Shown here piece after piece: positions 9,962 to 20,041 of a stretch of 35,995 nucleotides of DNA. The DNA comes from Bigelowiella natans CCMP2755 (lineage: Eukaryota; Cercozoa; Chlorarachniophyceae). The notes below the pieces were generated by a model. That model saw only the letters and a list, made by a program, of their open reading frames with translations, searched no databases and was not told the origin of the DNA. The stretch covers positions 5,001 to 40,995 of the forward strand of contig ADNK01003519.1 of assembly GCA_000320545.1 (NCBI GenBank), written 5' to 3'. The translations under genes and the position numbers were made by a program. Each line of letters starts with the position of its first letter. Within the stretch, counting starts at the first letter, position 1.

Positions 9962-12535
9962 TCACTCATTGTTCGTAGCGAGAATAGAGAAGTAGCGACC
10001 CATCCAATATGGAAGCAGCCACGCGGCTGGATCATAGTCGGCGTGGCCATTACCTCCATCGAGCTCGAACGGATTCGTGTTCCATCGAAATTGCGATCGT
10101 TCGTTGGCGGGCAGGATTCTCATGCCAGCGACATGGCTGCGCGCAAACCTGTCCAGCTCGGGGTTGAAAACAACGTCAAGGCGGCGCGAGTTGTTTACGG
10201 GGTAGTTTGTCAGCTCCAACGGCCAGGTTTCAAGGTTCCATTTTATGTCGCGCAGCAAGCGCGAACCGGGTTCTTTCCCGTGGTCGCCAGCTTCCTCTTC
10301 TCCTTTCGGATACTCCTTCATAATTGCCATGTACATCGTGCCCCATAAGGACGACTTCTGGGGCCCGACGGCGTTCCAGGTGCGCCGGATGCTCATGCGG
10401 AAGTGTGCGTCGTACACCCGGGCAGCCGCCTGGGGCAGCGGGGCCTTTTTCCGCGCGTTCCAGAAGTAGGTGAAGTAAGGGAGGAAGGTCAGCTGGTCGT
10501 CGGAAAAGTTATCGTCGTCTGGGCAGAGGACCTTCAAGTTGACGAGATTCTGATCGTAGCCGTACTCGGCCGCTAGCGTGCGCAGGTTCTTGAGGTAGGC
10601 GGTGTTGCCGGTCATGTTCAAGGCGCTCGTGAGGTACGCAATGATCTGCATGGAGTTGAGCCCGCGCTGGTCGCTCCAGGTTCTGTTGTGGTTGAGAAAC
10701 TCCGGCCCCCAATGCCCCCACGTCGTGGGCTCTCCTGTAACGTCGATCAGGTTGTAGCCATTCCTCGCGATTTCGCCGACGACGTCGTCAGTCATTCGCC
10801 TCACTTTGCTCACCTCCTCGGGCGCCTCCGCGACTAAGTCGTGCATCAGCGTGTAGGCGAAGATGTGGCCGGTGATCTCGTCGCTGCTCGTATCTGACTT
10901 CCAGACCCACGAGGGCATCGTCGAGGAGTTGTACCATATCCGCTCCGGGGGAACGGGCTCGCCCTTTTTCACCACCGATCTCGCCGGGAGGCCCTTCCTC
11001 CCGGTGACGTTCAGCAGCCGCTCCAGAGCGGAGAAGTAGTGCCACGCAGCCTTTCGCGCGGACTCATCGCCCGTCACAGCATAGCGAAACGCCTCGGCGG
11101 CGACGGTCAGGCTGGTCCACAACCCGTCGTTATCGCTAGAGCGCTTCATGCAAGTTTCCACGTCGCCGAAGGTAGTGAGCGCACAGTCCGACGTCATGCC
11201 GTACCTATCGTGCCTTTTGATCTGCCCCTCCATCCACGAGGCCTTCTCCCCCAAGGTCCACAGCTCAGTGGTGAGGACAGAGACCCCGGCATCTGACAGG
11301 ACGGCGAGGGCTTCGGACACGCGCCCTCGGGCACGTTCGGTCGGGGACAGTTTCAGGGGGGCGATCTGGAGTATCTTTTCATGCACGGATAACCAGCGTG
11401 GGCCTGCGAGGTAACGAATGCCTGAGCACCTATCGTTGCTCCCGCCGGTGATGCTGCTTTGGCAGTCGCGAGGGTCGATGATTATGAGAGCATCTTGGGC
11501 CGCAACCCATATCTTGGATGTCGCGCGACTCCTCGCTCCTCCGGTACTAGTCAGATGGATATGCGAGAGGTTCATCAACGGCATTCCTTGGGAAGCTCCG
11601 ACGCGAGCCGTTTGCCCTGTGGAGATTTGCAGCGTATTGAGACAGACCGAGTTGACGATGTAGAGGACATCGTGGTTGCTGCCGATCTTCATCTCCGTAA
11701 CAGGAGCATCGATGGCGCCGCCATTCATATCAGCGTTGTTTATCCAGTAATTTCTCCAAGATTTTCCATCACGAACGTAAAGTTTATCCGTCGTAGCAGC
11801 GGCCAATCCATCGTCCCAAGCTTCAACGGCAGTTATGAAGTGGGCAGGTACCTCAGGGATCTGCTCACAGGAGTATCCCGATGATGCAGCATTTGGTGAA
11901 ATATCTACTCTGTACAACCCGTTCGAGCCCCCAATTATAGCTATGCCCTTCTCGGAGACAGTGGCGCTATTTGGTTCTCCAAAATCGCACTCAACCTTTG
12001 AAACTACCTTGCATGTCGGGCTGCTGCTGCTACCTTGTTCCGCGCACTCAACCACAACGGCAGTGTCTTTCACCAGTACAGCTCTCAGAGCGTCCGATTT
12101 GTCAACAAGCAGCTTTCGATCACCCGCTGCGAGAGAATGTATCTGGGACTCGTCTAGGGCGGTAGAGAACACCACTCCCCTGCCAGTGAAATCAGCGCGT
12201 TTCTGATTTCGACATCATAGAAAATACAAGCCTCATATCATGCGCTGAAATGAAATGTCACAATCCTTAGCTACCTGAAAGTCGACTTGAATACGTTTCA
12301 CGCCCTGGTTCTGAGTGGCTATATAGGACCCCTGAAGATCCGTGGGCTTGTTCTTTTGATTGATAAAATCGATTTCCGTCCAAGCCGCAGACGTAACCGG
12401 TTCCTGAGGAGCTCCGCTGAAGCGCATTCTGCGGGAGATGATCTCCTCATAGGTCGATTCGATTGTGCGGTGTTTGGGTTTAAAGGCCGCGGAGAGTTGA
12501 ATGGCGAAAGCGAGCAGCAGCCTGCCTCCCCTCAT
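9962..12535 (-). CDS. Secreted propeller + six-hairpin-glycosidase-like protein, 2 exons, 833 aa
   Basis: Exon 1 is 12535-12275 and exon 2 is 12202-9962; both junction phases are 0. The first 18 aa (MRGGRLLLAFAIQLSAAF) are a signal peptide. Residues of about 90-390 contain repeated short beta-rich stretches of the type GLAAATTDKLYVRDGKSW and KIWVAAQDALIIIDPRD, consistent with a beta-propeller. From about residue 430 the sequence is helical, with blocks I associate with an (alpha/alpha)6 family seen in algae and bacteria: DNDGLWTSLTVAAEAFRYAV, WVWKSDTSSDEITGHIFAY, GEPTTWGHWGPEFLN and RGLNSMQIIAYLTSA. The conserved acids in DNDGLW, SDTSSDE and the Trp/Glu in WGHWGPE look catalytic or ligand-binding, but no substrate is known. 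Sulfated-polysaccharide or wall metabolism is only a guess. The gene is divergent from NELF-C/D. The intron is only 72 bp. Confidence 0.78.
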
Positions 12536-12947
12536 GATGGTTTGGCCCGACGGATGTCGTTGTCCCTGCGTCTGTATGGGGTACGCATACAACAGACAAA
12601 AGTCGTGCAATTCAGATGTGCGACAACATCAATTTAGTTAAAAAAATAAAAAATGAATGAAATTGTTCTAAGCACTGCACATCCGTGGAATATCGTCAAG
12701 TTCCTTCCTGAAATGACGCCCATAGGAAGGACAGCAGAAATCCTGCGCAAGCCATTCTGTTCGCAAACGAGTAATATTTTCATCGGATAAATATCCTAAT
12801 ATTGCGTCTGATGCAATCCCGTGGACACCCCATCCGAAAGTACTCATTATCGTTCAACCGTTCAAATGGTGTGCGGCAAGCCGCCCGCCCCTATTCTTTC
12901 CCCCCTCTTGAAATATTCCAAAGGCCTGTAAATTTGTCTATTGAACA
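12536..12947. promoter_or_regulatory. Divergent promoter region, glycosidase-like gene / NELF-C/D
   Basis: About 410 bp between two divergent start codons. It must supply both 5' regions. AT-rich stretches lie at 12637-12665 and 12775-12800. No motif is assigned. Confidence 0.45.
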
Positions 12948-14840
12948 ATGGACGAGAAGAGTGAAGACACAAACCTCACCCGCCTTGCGGACAGGCTCAA
13001 GCGCACAGACTCGATAATGGAGCCCAAAATCCTGAACTCTGTGAAGCGATTCATCCTGGCGGGCGGGACCCCAAAGCTCGCCCTTTCCCATCTCTCCAAT
13101 AGCTACCGAGGGCGCGCCGCTATGGTCAATCTGGTGGCAAAGTGGATGGAGGCGTTCGGCATGGACGCGGAGAGCATAATCGAGGACGTTATGAAGGACG
13201 AGCTAACAAGTTCGTTCGATCCTCGTAAAGGCATGGATCTTCTAGAGCAGAAGAAGATGCCTCAGTGGGTGGAAGAGGTAGGGCGGCAAGAACGCTGGAA
13301 GCCCACCTTATCGAAGCTGCAGAAGAAGCACAGCGATTGCATATTCCTGGAGCTGCTAGGAAGTGTTGACACCCCAGCGGACTCACAACAGGGGGGGGGC
13401 ACTGACAAAAAAAAAATAGCCGATCATATGACATACCAAGAGGCTCAGCAGCATATATTAGGGATAATGGGGACGATTACGGCCGCTCACTTCTCCGACC
13501 CTCACGATGTCACGTATGATCTCAACGAGGACGATGACGATGAGAGGGAGCGCGAGGAGAAAAGCGCGGCCTTCATGCCGAAAGCAATGTCTGACCTCGG
13601 CGCTTTCGCGGCATCATCGTACCCCGCCTACATATTTGTGCAGCGGCTTCTCACATCAACCGGGGTGTTTCGAGACTCCGAGATTGGCTTCTTAGCACGC
13701 CGCATGTTCCAGGACCTCCCAGCCATCGTCCTAAAGGAAATCGACGACGGCCGATTGGACATCGACTTCGACTACACAAATAGTGTGATATCCGGGCGCA
13801 AGAGACTGCATCTGATCCAGTCCGCACTCGAGGTGATGGAGAGGTCAGGCACCGCCGAGGTGCTGAGCATTAACAAGCTGCATCGTCGCTTTTGCGGCTC
13901 GGCCACGATGGTCGATTCGCAGGATCTCCAAGCTGTGCGCCGCATCAGCATCTTGAGGACCTTGCTCGACGGCTTCCTCGGTGTCTCAAATAGAAGCATG
14001 GGCCTTTCGAAAGCGGCAAGGGAGAAATGTGCAGAGCTGCTCACGCTCGTGACGACGGCGGAGTATAGGTATGGGGAGGGCATGATGCCTTATCTGCCAG
14101 AGGAAGATGTCATGGAGCACTCGCGCGAGACGCACAAGCATTTAACGGATTTGCAGGAGATCCTGAGAGCCGTCCCTGTGCTCACCCAGACGGAGGAGAA
14201 AGCCTTGGAACCGATTGTGAGAAACTGCTCGATAGCGGCGTGGGGATTTGTCAGGTGGTCTTCAAACCGGCTGAGCGCCAACGCCGACACGGCACATATC
14301 GGCGTCTGCTTCAAGACGATCCACGCCGTTATCTGGGCGCATCGCCTTCTGCACTCAGAAGTGCTGCAATGCCTGAGAGGGGTCTATGCCTCCGGAGAGC
14401 TGGGGCTGGGCAGAACGAGCTCCTCCACTTCGGACGGGTCGCTGCTAAGTCGTTTAATTGCTGATACTCTGGCGGTCCTTGCTCTATCAGGATCGTTCAG
14501 TATTGTCGTGGATGAGCTGGAAGGCCCTTTGTCCAGCGGTATGTTACCACAGAATATGGCCATCGTCGAGCTGTTCATCGCTCGATTTTTCCGCAGCATA
14601 GAGCCGCCGTTTTCGCCGGAGTTTTTGCGGAGAATGGAGGGTTTTTTGAAGTCAGATGTACTGGCGTCTCTAGCGAAGCGGAACGAGAAATGCAGGTCGC
14701 TGATTGCATCCTTCCAAGGCGTGGTGAAGAAGGAAGAGGGGAAGGCTAAAAGTAGCAGTTCCAGTGCGATGGAGATCAGCAGCGATCTGACTGAAGCAAC
14801 TAACGTGACTGGCTTGAAAAGGAAGCGTGAAGATGCTTAG
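12948..14840 (+). CDS. NELFCD: Negative elongation factor subunit C/D (TH1 family), 630 aa
   Basis: A single uninterrupted frame from ATGGACGAGAAG to TAG. Family landmarks occur in order: VKRFILAGGTPKLALSHLSN and MVNLVAKWMEAFG near the N-terminus, then SSFDPRKGMDLLEQKKMPQW, WKPTLSKLQKKHSDCIFLEL, and a long helical body. The end contains CSIAAWGFVRW, AHIGVCFKTIHAVIWAHRLL and IARFFRSIEPPFSPEFLRRM, which match the C-terminal repeats of metazoan TH1. NELF-C/D pairs with NELF-A in the NELF complex, which together with DSIF holds Pol II in promoter-proximal pause. The length is close to the 590 aa I recall for human. Lineage-specific insertions include a Gly/Lys-rich loop encoded by a G9/A9 homopolymer pair (about 13391-13417) and an acidic DEDDDEREREE loop. 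The tail KKEEGKAKSSSSSA...LKRKRED looks like a nuclear localisation signal. No intron, unlike its neighbours. Confidence 0.92.
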   Translation: MDEKSEDTNLTRLADRLKRTDSIMEPKILNSVKRFILAGGTPKLALSHLSNSYRGRAAMVNLVAKWMEAFGMDAESIIEDVMKDELTSSFDPRKGMDLLEQKKMPQWVEEVGRQERWKPTLSKLQKKHSDCIFLELLGSVDTPADSQQGGGTDKKKIADHMTYQEAQQHILGIMGTITAAHFSDPHDVTYDLNEDDDDEREREEKSAAFMPKAMSDLGAFAASSYPAYIFVQRLLTSTGVFRDSEIGFLARRMFQDLPAIVLKEIDDGRLDIDFDYTNSVISGRKRLHLIQSALEVMERSGTAEVLSINKLHRRFCGSATMVDSQDLQAVRRISILRTLLDGFLGVSNRSMGLSKAAREKCAELLTLVTTAEYRYGEGMMPYLPEEDVMEHSRETHKHLTDLQEILRAVPVLTQTEEKALEPIVRNCSIAAWGFVRWSSNRLSANADTAHIGVCFKTIHAVIWAHRLLHSEVLQCLRGVYASGELGLGRTSSSTSDGSLLSRLIADTLAVLALSGSFSIVVDELEGPLSSGMLPQNMAIVELFIARFFRSIEPPFSPEFLRRMEGFLKSDVLASLAKRNEKCRSLIASFQGVVKKEEGKAKSSSSSAMEISSDLTEATNVTGLKRKREDA

Positions 14841-15824
14841 TTGGCTATGATGTACGTATGTCTAAAGGCTTCCGCTTTCATGTGCATCAAGCGCTATCCT
14901 TGCCATATAAATATGAGACGGATGTAATGAAATGTTTAAATTGTTTCAATGGTCATCCTAATGTAGCTGTGCAATGCAGCGGCTACAGCGCTTAAATTGT
15001 ATCTGTTTGTTTCCTTGGTCACATGGCGCATGCATGAAAATGCATCCATATAAATATAGCATCCGTGCATGCATATATGTGGTATTATCAGGCCGTGCGA
15101 TTATACGATGTTCGGCGGCGCTGTATGTCATATTGATTCAACAATGACATTGCTATAGCTGCATGTTTCTGCTGGGTGCATGCTAGCATGGGTATAGCAA
15201 GCACACTTAAAAGGCCTGATGATCGATGGAACCTTGCTCTCCTTGCTAGCTTGCAAATTTGAGTGGCGCATATAGAGCTTCAGCAGTTGCTTTCTTCAGA
15301 TACCATCTAGCCATGTCGTGCGCATTGCATCGTAGTCGTCTAGCTAGCTAGTCGTATAAAGTATGAAGACAATAACGTGATTATTGCGGGCATCGCCACG
15401 ATGTATGTAGCGATGCGTACAGCAAAGCAGCGCGCACATCACAGCGTGCAGCTTCATCTCTAGATTTGTAATTAAGGCTAATAATTCCCAAAAACGGACA
15501 CCGAAACCCGTACAAATCCTCTTGTCCTCCCATGAACGTAGCCTTCGATCATCATTCACGCAGGGCCTACAGGTACATCCCCAGAGCAAGTTCTCCATTC
15601 AAAATTCCAATGAGGCTAGCTAGGATCAGTGTACGCCGTCACACAATATGTATAATATATATAGTGTATTGCTGTGTCTATTATCAAGAAGTCATGATGC
15701 ATTGTTCAATGAACGTCTCCTTGTTTTTGCAAGACTCGTACGCATCGCAAACCGCAATGTCGAAAATGGAATCCTCGTTCTCTTTGTCATTCTGCTCCTC
15801 AATCACTGCACTGTGGCTTGCAAA
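14841..15824. other. Intergenic, no gene seen
   Basis: The spacer between the 3' ends of NELF-C/D (+) and the repeat-protein gene (-). It contains ATGCATGC and TAGCTAGCTAG words, and the second copy of the dispersed 33-bp segment (14945-14977). Open frames here are short and unlike any family I know. Confidence 0.6.
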
Positions 15825-17192
15825 TCAGATTGCCGCGTTCCCCATGGACACGTTTGCTGTGGACGTGTTTGGCACGGCAGCTGGATTTCCTCTCCTCGCA
15901 CCTGCTGAGCACAGAAACTTCCACACAGAGAACGCAACACAGACACCCACCACAAAAGAGCAAACGGCGACAGCTGCAATCACACCCGAGCTCAATTTCT
16001 CCCCCTTTGCCGCCGCAGTTGGAGAGTTGGTTGTTGGAGAGTTTGTTGTTGGAGAGTTGGTTGCTGGAGAGTTGGTTGCTGGAGAGTTGGTTGCTGGAGA
16101 GTTGGTTGGAGAGTTGGTTGCTGGAGAGTTGGTTGGAGAGCTGGTTGGAGAGCTGGTTGGTGGCCTCGTGTCGATCTTCAGAACTTTGTCAGCAGAGTAA
16201 GGTGCACACCACACGTAGTTTCCCCGCCTGACACATGCTTTGTACTGATCAGTACCAGAGTAGGTACTGTCGGTGAGCTGAGTGCTGGACCCCGCGCTCG
16301 TGTCGATCTTCAGAACTTTGTCAGCAGAGTAAGGTGCACACCACACGTTGTTACTGCTCCCCAAAACACATGATGCGTACAAATTCGATCCCGAGTAGGT
16401 ACTGTCGGTGAGCTGGGTGCTGGACCCCGCGCTCGTGTCGATCTTCAGAACTTTGTCAGCAGAGTAAGGTGCACACCACACGTTGTTACTGCTCCCCAAA
16501 ACACATGATGCGTACAAATTCGATCCCGAGTAGGTTTCGGCAAGCTGAGTGCTGGAATCCGCGCTCGTGTCGATCTTCAGAACTTTGTCAGCAGAGTAAG
16601 GTGCACACCACACTGTGGCAGAAGCATATGGACCCACCGCGACACATGATTTATACTGATCAGTACCAGAGTAGGTTTCGGTAAGCTGATTGCTGGACCC
16701 CGCGTACGTGTTGATCTTCAGAACTTTGTCAGCAGAGTAAGGTGCACACCACATTGTGGAAGAAAGATTTTCAGCCACCAGGACACATGATGCGTACAAA
16801 TTCGATCCCGAGTAGGTTTCGGTAAGCTGAGTGCTGGACCCCGTTCCCAGGTCGATCTTCAGAACTTTATCAGCAGAGTAAGGTGCACAAAACACGTGCG
16901 TGCTGAATACACCTGATATCGCAGAGAAACATGATGCGTACAAAGTCGATCCCGAGTAGGTTTCGGCAAGCTGAGTGCTGGTCCCCGTGCTGGTCGGGTC
17001 GATCTTCAGAACTTTGTCAGCAGAGTAAGGTGCACAAAACGCATAGGTTCCAGTCCAGACACATGAATCGTACAAACTCGATCCCGAGTAGGTTTCGGCA
17101 AACTGAGTGCTGGACCCCGCGCTCGTGTCGATCTTCAGAACTTTGTCAGCAGAGTAAGGTGCACACAACACGTCCGCGAAGTCCCAAACACA
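15825..17192 (-). CDS. Tandem CAPYSADKVLKID-repeat surface protein with P/S/T stalk and membrane anchor; interrupted upstream
   Basis: The frame carries eight copies of CAPYSADKVLKI(D/N), each followed by a linker such as TSAGSSTQLTETYSG and a (L/Q)Y(A/K)(S/A)C turn; the period is about 43-49 aa. Each unit has two Cys. A stalk of SPT/NSP units (encoded by a 15-bp tandem repeat at about 16012-16170) follows. Next come one hydrophobic span (GVIAAVAVCSFVVGVCVAFS) and a short basic/polar tail ending GNAAI. This is a type I surface-protein layout. Short repeats of this kind resemble beta-propeller blades. Upstream in the same frame are half a repeat (STQLTDSTYSG) and a hydrophobic, signal-like segment (LTLLLMSILPRFSDAWG), but a TAA at 17193-17195 separates them. 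The gene may be a recent pseudogene, may begin with an unseen exon, or may contain a sequencing error. No function is known. Confidence 0.6.
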   Translation of the reverse strand, partial: CVWDFADVLCAPYSADKVLKIDTSAGSSTQFAETYSGSSLYDSCVWTGTYAFCAPYSADKVLKIDPTSTGTSTQLAETYSGSTLYASCFSAISGVFSTHVFCAPYSADKVLKIDLGTGSSTQLTETYSGSNLYASCVLVAENLSSTMWCAPYSADKVLKINTYAGSSNQLTETYSGTDQYKSCVAVGPYASATVWCAPYSADKVLKIDTSADSSTQLAETYSGSNLYASCVLGSSNNVWCAPYSADKVLKIDTSAGSSTQLTDSTYSGSNLYASCVLGSSNNVWCAPYSADKVLKIDTSAGSSTQLTDSTYSGTDQYKACVRRGNYVWCAPYSADKVLKIDTRPPTSSPTSSPTNSPATNSPTNSPATNSPATNSPATNSPTTNSPTTNSPTAAAKGEKLSSGVIAAVAVCSFVVGVCVAFSVWKFLCSAGARRGNPAAVPNTSTANVSMGNAAI

Positions 17193-17240
17193 TTATTTGT
17201 ACTGATCAGTACCAGAGTAGGTACTATCGGTGAGCTGAGT
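16160..17240. repeat. Tandem DNA repeat, about 126-147 bp period, eight units
   Basis: The core CAGAACTTTGTCAGCAGAG (one copy has TTTATC) recurs near 16180, 16310, 16440, 16577, 16716, 16858, 17006 and 17132. The two units around 16250-16500 are almost identical. The repeat is in frame with the minus-strand protein. Confidence 0.9.
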
Positions 17241-17516
17241 GCTGCCCCACGCATCGCTAAAACGTGGAAGAATACTCATCAAGAGCAGAGTCAGAATGAC
17301 CTGAGTGAGACACAGAACCAAATTTAAACATCATTAGTAACAATAGAGAGCAGCTGGAAAGCCGAAAAAATAGGCGAGCGGGAAAAGATGAACTCATCCT
17401 GACTCAACTGATCCCATTCCCTCGCAAACGGAAAGAGAAAAGGGGTTCCATGAAGAAAGAGGTGAGTCTTGACTCCCAATGAAATGATTTGTGCATTGGG
17501 TGATCCTCCAGCAAGT

Positions 17517-17724
17517 TAAGATGTGGAATACGGGAATACGTATTCCCAGCTAGCTTCGCGGAACGCGTATTCCCACGTGTTTCTGAAGAAATGCGTGGAA
17601 TACGGCAGAATGCGGATGATGAAATAATGAAATAAGCGCGTATTCCATGGCGTGTTCCAAGCGACGTTTCAAAAAGGGTATTCCAAGCGCGTATTCCTAG
17701 AACACGCACCTATTCCACATCTTA
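17517..17724. mobile_element. MITE-like inverted-repeat element
   Basis: The ends are TAAGATGTGGAATA (17517-17530) and its exact reverse complement TATTCCACATCTTA (17711-17724). GCAAG stands on both outer sides (17511-17515 and 17725-17729), consistent with a target-site duplication, with one unpaired T at 17516. The inside is filled with further inverted GCGTATTCC / GGAATACGC words, so most of the 208 bp can fold back on itself. No coding capacity. The superfamily is unclear: TA or TTA could also be read as the duplication. Confidence 0.72.
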
Positions 17725-17879
17725 GCAAGCAAGTCTGCACAGGGTGCGAGTTGCACACGCACACCTTTGCAACAACCAGTGCATTTTTCATCACTTTGAT
17801 GATGCATTTGAAAGGCGAACAAGAAAAGAGAAACAGGGGAGAGGGAACCTAAGAAACCAAGAGGAGTGATCACCATTGT

Positions 17880-18480
17880 TTGTTCAAGTTTTCAGGAGAA
17901 GCGTTGGGGGGTACGGATTGTGCTCTCTGCAATGCGTTGTTAGGTTCCAGATCTGCCAGCAGGTTTCCAGAGCGAGAAGAAACTGTTCGCTTTGACAAAA
18001 CTGGGCGCTTTTTTCAAAATTTTGCCCGCAAATTGAATTTTCAGTCCACATGTGCACTTCCAGACTTGTCAAACAGAAATGATTTCAGGATTACTAGATC
18101 TACCAGGGCATTTTCAGACAACGACAACAGGATGTTGCTGTGAATGTTAAAAATGCCCCGTGGGCATGCCTTGCTTGACCTTGAGGCGATCTGTAGCACT
18201 ACTCGTAGATCTGTCGCTCATTGTGTGGAACAACCTGAACCACTGTCATGCGAATCCCCGAGTAAGGTGTCACTGACCGGCACCAATGTTCTCAGAACAT
18301 TTCAGTTTCAAAAGTCCAACTCATGCCACCCAGGATGCACACCTCCGGACACTCTCTGGAGACACTCCTAACGACCTCCGGACACGGACCCTCCGGACGG
18401 ATTGATGGACACCTGCCCAGGAGGAGGACAAGGGTCACTCACTCCCCTGGAATCCCGGCAGGCATGCGCGGATTCCACTC
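17880..18480. other. Non-coding left part of accessory block
   Basis: No gene is recognised. Repeated CCTCCGGACAC-like words occur between 18345 and 18400. Confidence 0.4.
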
Positions 18481-18484
18481 CAAA

Positions 18485-18520
18485 CTTTCACACATGACCC
18501 CTGTGGACCATGTGTGAAAG
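18485..18520. terminator. Perfect stem-loop, 12-bp stem, downstream of a minus-strand frame
   Basis: CTTTCACACATG (18485-18496) pairs exactly with CATGTGTGAAAG (18509-18520) around a 12-nt loop. It lies 34 bp beyond the 3' end of the frame ending at 18554. Its arms use the same TTCACAC vocabulary as the other palindromes of the block. A 3'-end or protein-binding role is inferred. Confidence 0.5.
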
Positions 18521-18553
18521 GATCTTGGGTTGGAGCAAGTTGTGCTGCTTGCA

Positions 18554-19529
18554 TCAGTTCTTTTTCCGAGAGAGTGAAATTGCATCTTGGAACCTTTCTT
18601 GTGAACAAACCTCTTTGGTTTGAAAGTTGTGAAACTCCCATGTGACATTCACCTTGAAACACATGAACGTCATTTGCAAATGCAAGTGAAACGTGAATGA
18701 ATGAACACGATGCATCACGACACCACCACGTTGAGCGATGCATTCGGTGAGCTTCTGGTCAACAACTTCAAACCTTTCGTGGACTTTGTCTGCCTTGTCC
18801 TTCAAGACAACGCAACACAGCAAACACACTGAGTTGGAACTCGAGTTGTTGCCACCACCTGAATGTGCCAACCAAGGATGCATCACCACTGCTGTTCCCT
18901 TCAGCAAACCAATGGTGTTGCAACTTTTGTCTTCTTCATCACGTTGGCATTCGCAAATCTTGCAATCATTGTGAGTCTTGCATTCCTTGTGAGATTCGTC
19001 GCAGCAACGAATGCATCTTGGCGTGAAGGCACGCATCAATGTGCAAAGTGAATGTTTGTTGTGGAAAACTGCGTGCTCTGGGACATCGCTGGAGAAGTCA
19101 CGGTGCAACAGCTGCTTCTTGCAACCAGGTTCGGATGCAAGAATCATGTGCTTGATGGGAATGAGCTCGCAATCCACTTTGTTCGCTTGTTTCATGTGTC
19201 GACGCATGTCAAAATGAGCCCACACCAGCAGCAACAGCATGGGACATGCATGGAAAAATCATTGCAATGCGTGGAAAAATCATTGCAATTGACATTGAAG
19301 CCATCAGATGTCACACAAATGTTGCCAAAATGCAATTGAAGTGCATCATGCATGACAATTGCAATCCTGTCCACGGTGCTTGGGCACATTTGAGCTGATG
19401 CGCTGCGCAAAATTTTTTTCTGACGTGTCCTTTGCCGCACCACTCGCACCAATGTTTGTGTCCACTAGAGCTGCCACTTTTGTGTGGATTGATGAGTTTC
19501 CCAAGCTCTTGGAACCCGGCGTCTGGCAT
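18554..19529 (-). CDS. Putative Cys-rich zinc-binding protein, probably two exons
   Basis: The first frame begins with ATG at 19529 and carries a compact Cys/His cluster (HWCEWCGKGHVRKKFCAAHQ..KC), typical of a zinc finger or knuckle. A second frame (18554-19240) carries CIRCC..ECKTHNDCKICECQR..DKSC and then a likely coiled coil (KDKADKVHERFEVVDQKLTE). I suggest that they are exons of one gene split by an intron near 19200-19315, but I could not fix the junction. The neighbour on the right is the Tnp2-like gene in the same orientation. A DNA-binding accessory protein of the element is a reasonable inference. No family is recognised. Confidence 0.35.
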
Positions 19530-19690
19530 GACATGATCATTTCGCCTGCCAAGTCACAGCGGCAAGAAAACGGTGCAAAATTCATGCATTTTTGCACTGA
19601 AAATGTTTCACTTTGCACCTCAATTGGCACATCACTTTGCACTAGCTTGCACCAGGGGTGCAAACATTGCGATCTCATGTGAAAATCATT

Positions 19691-20004
19691 TTGCACTTTG
19701 GTGCAAATGTGCAAAATGGCATCAATTTGCACCATGAATTCAATTTGATTTCACACCGTGGTGTGAAACTTTTGCAGAATTCACACCAAGTGTGATGCGC
19801 ATCCACGCTGCGTGTGCCCGCGCCTGTGCTGCGGTCGCGCGCGCCTGTTCTCGTGCGTCCGCTCATTGGGGTGCTTCCTCAATGCTCGCAGGCAGCACAA
19901 CACGCAGCGTGCGCATGGACCACGGAGCGCAAACGTGCGCCGTGCTGTCAGCGGATCGTCGCGCGCACATGGAAACATTCATGTTCAATCACACCGCGGT
20001 GTGA
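19691..20004. promoter_or_regulatory. Cluster of short palindromes 3' of the Tnp2-like gene
   Basis: Palindromes include TTGCACTTTGGTGCAA (19691-19706), TTTCACACC-GT-GGTGTGAAA (19749-19768) and the perfect TCACACCGCGGTGTGA (19989-20004), which lies 37 bp past the Tnp2-like stop. The middle (19800-19960) is GC-rich with CGCG words. These could be protein-binding sites, 3'-end hairpins or subterminal repeats of the element. Confidence 0.55.
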
Positions 20005-20041
20005 AATTCAGAAAACGTTTGCACTGGGTGTGATGAGAACA

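Noticed and set aside
15532-16200. A 222-codon plus-strand frame ending in GELV/AGEL repeats
   Set aside because: It is the antisense shadow of the P/S/T stalk of the minus-strand repeat protein; the 15-bp tandem unit keeps every frame open.
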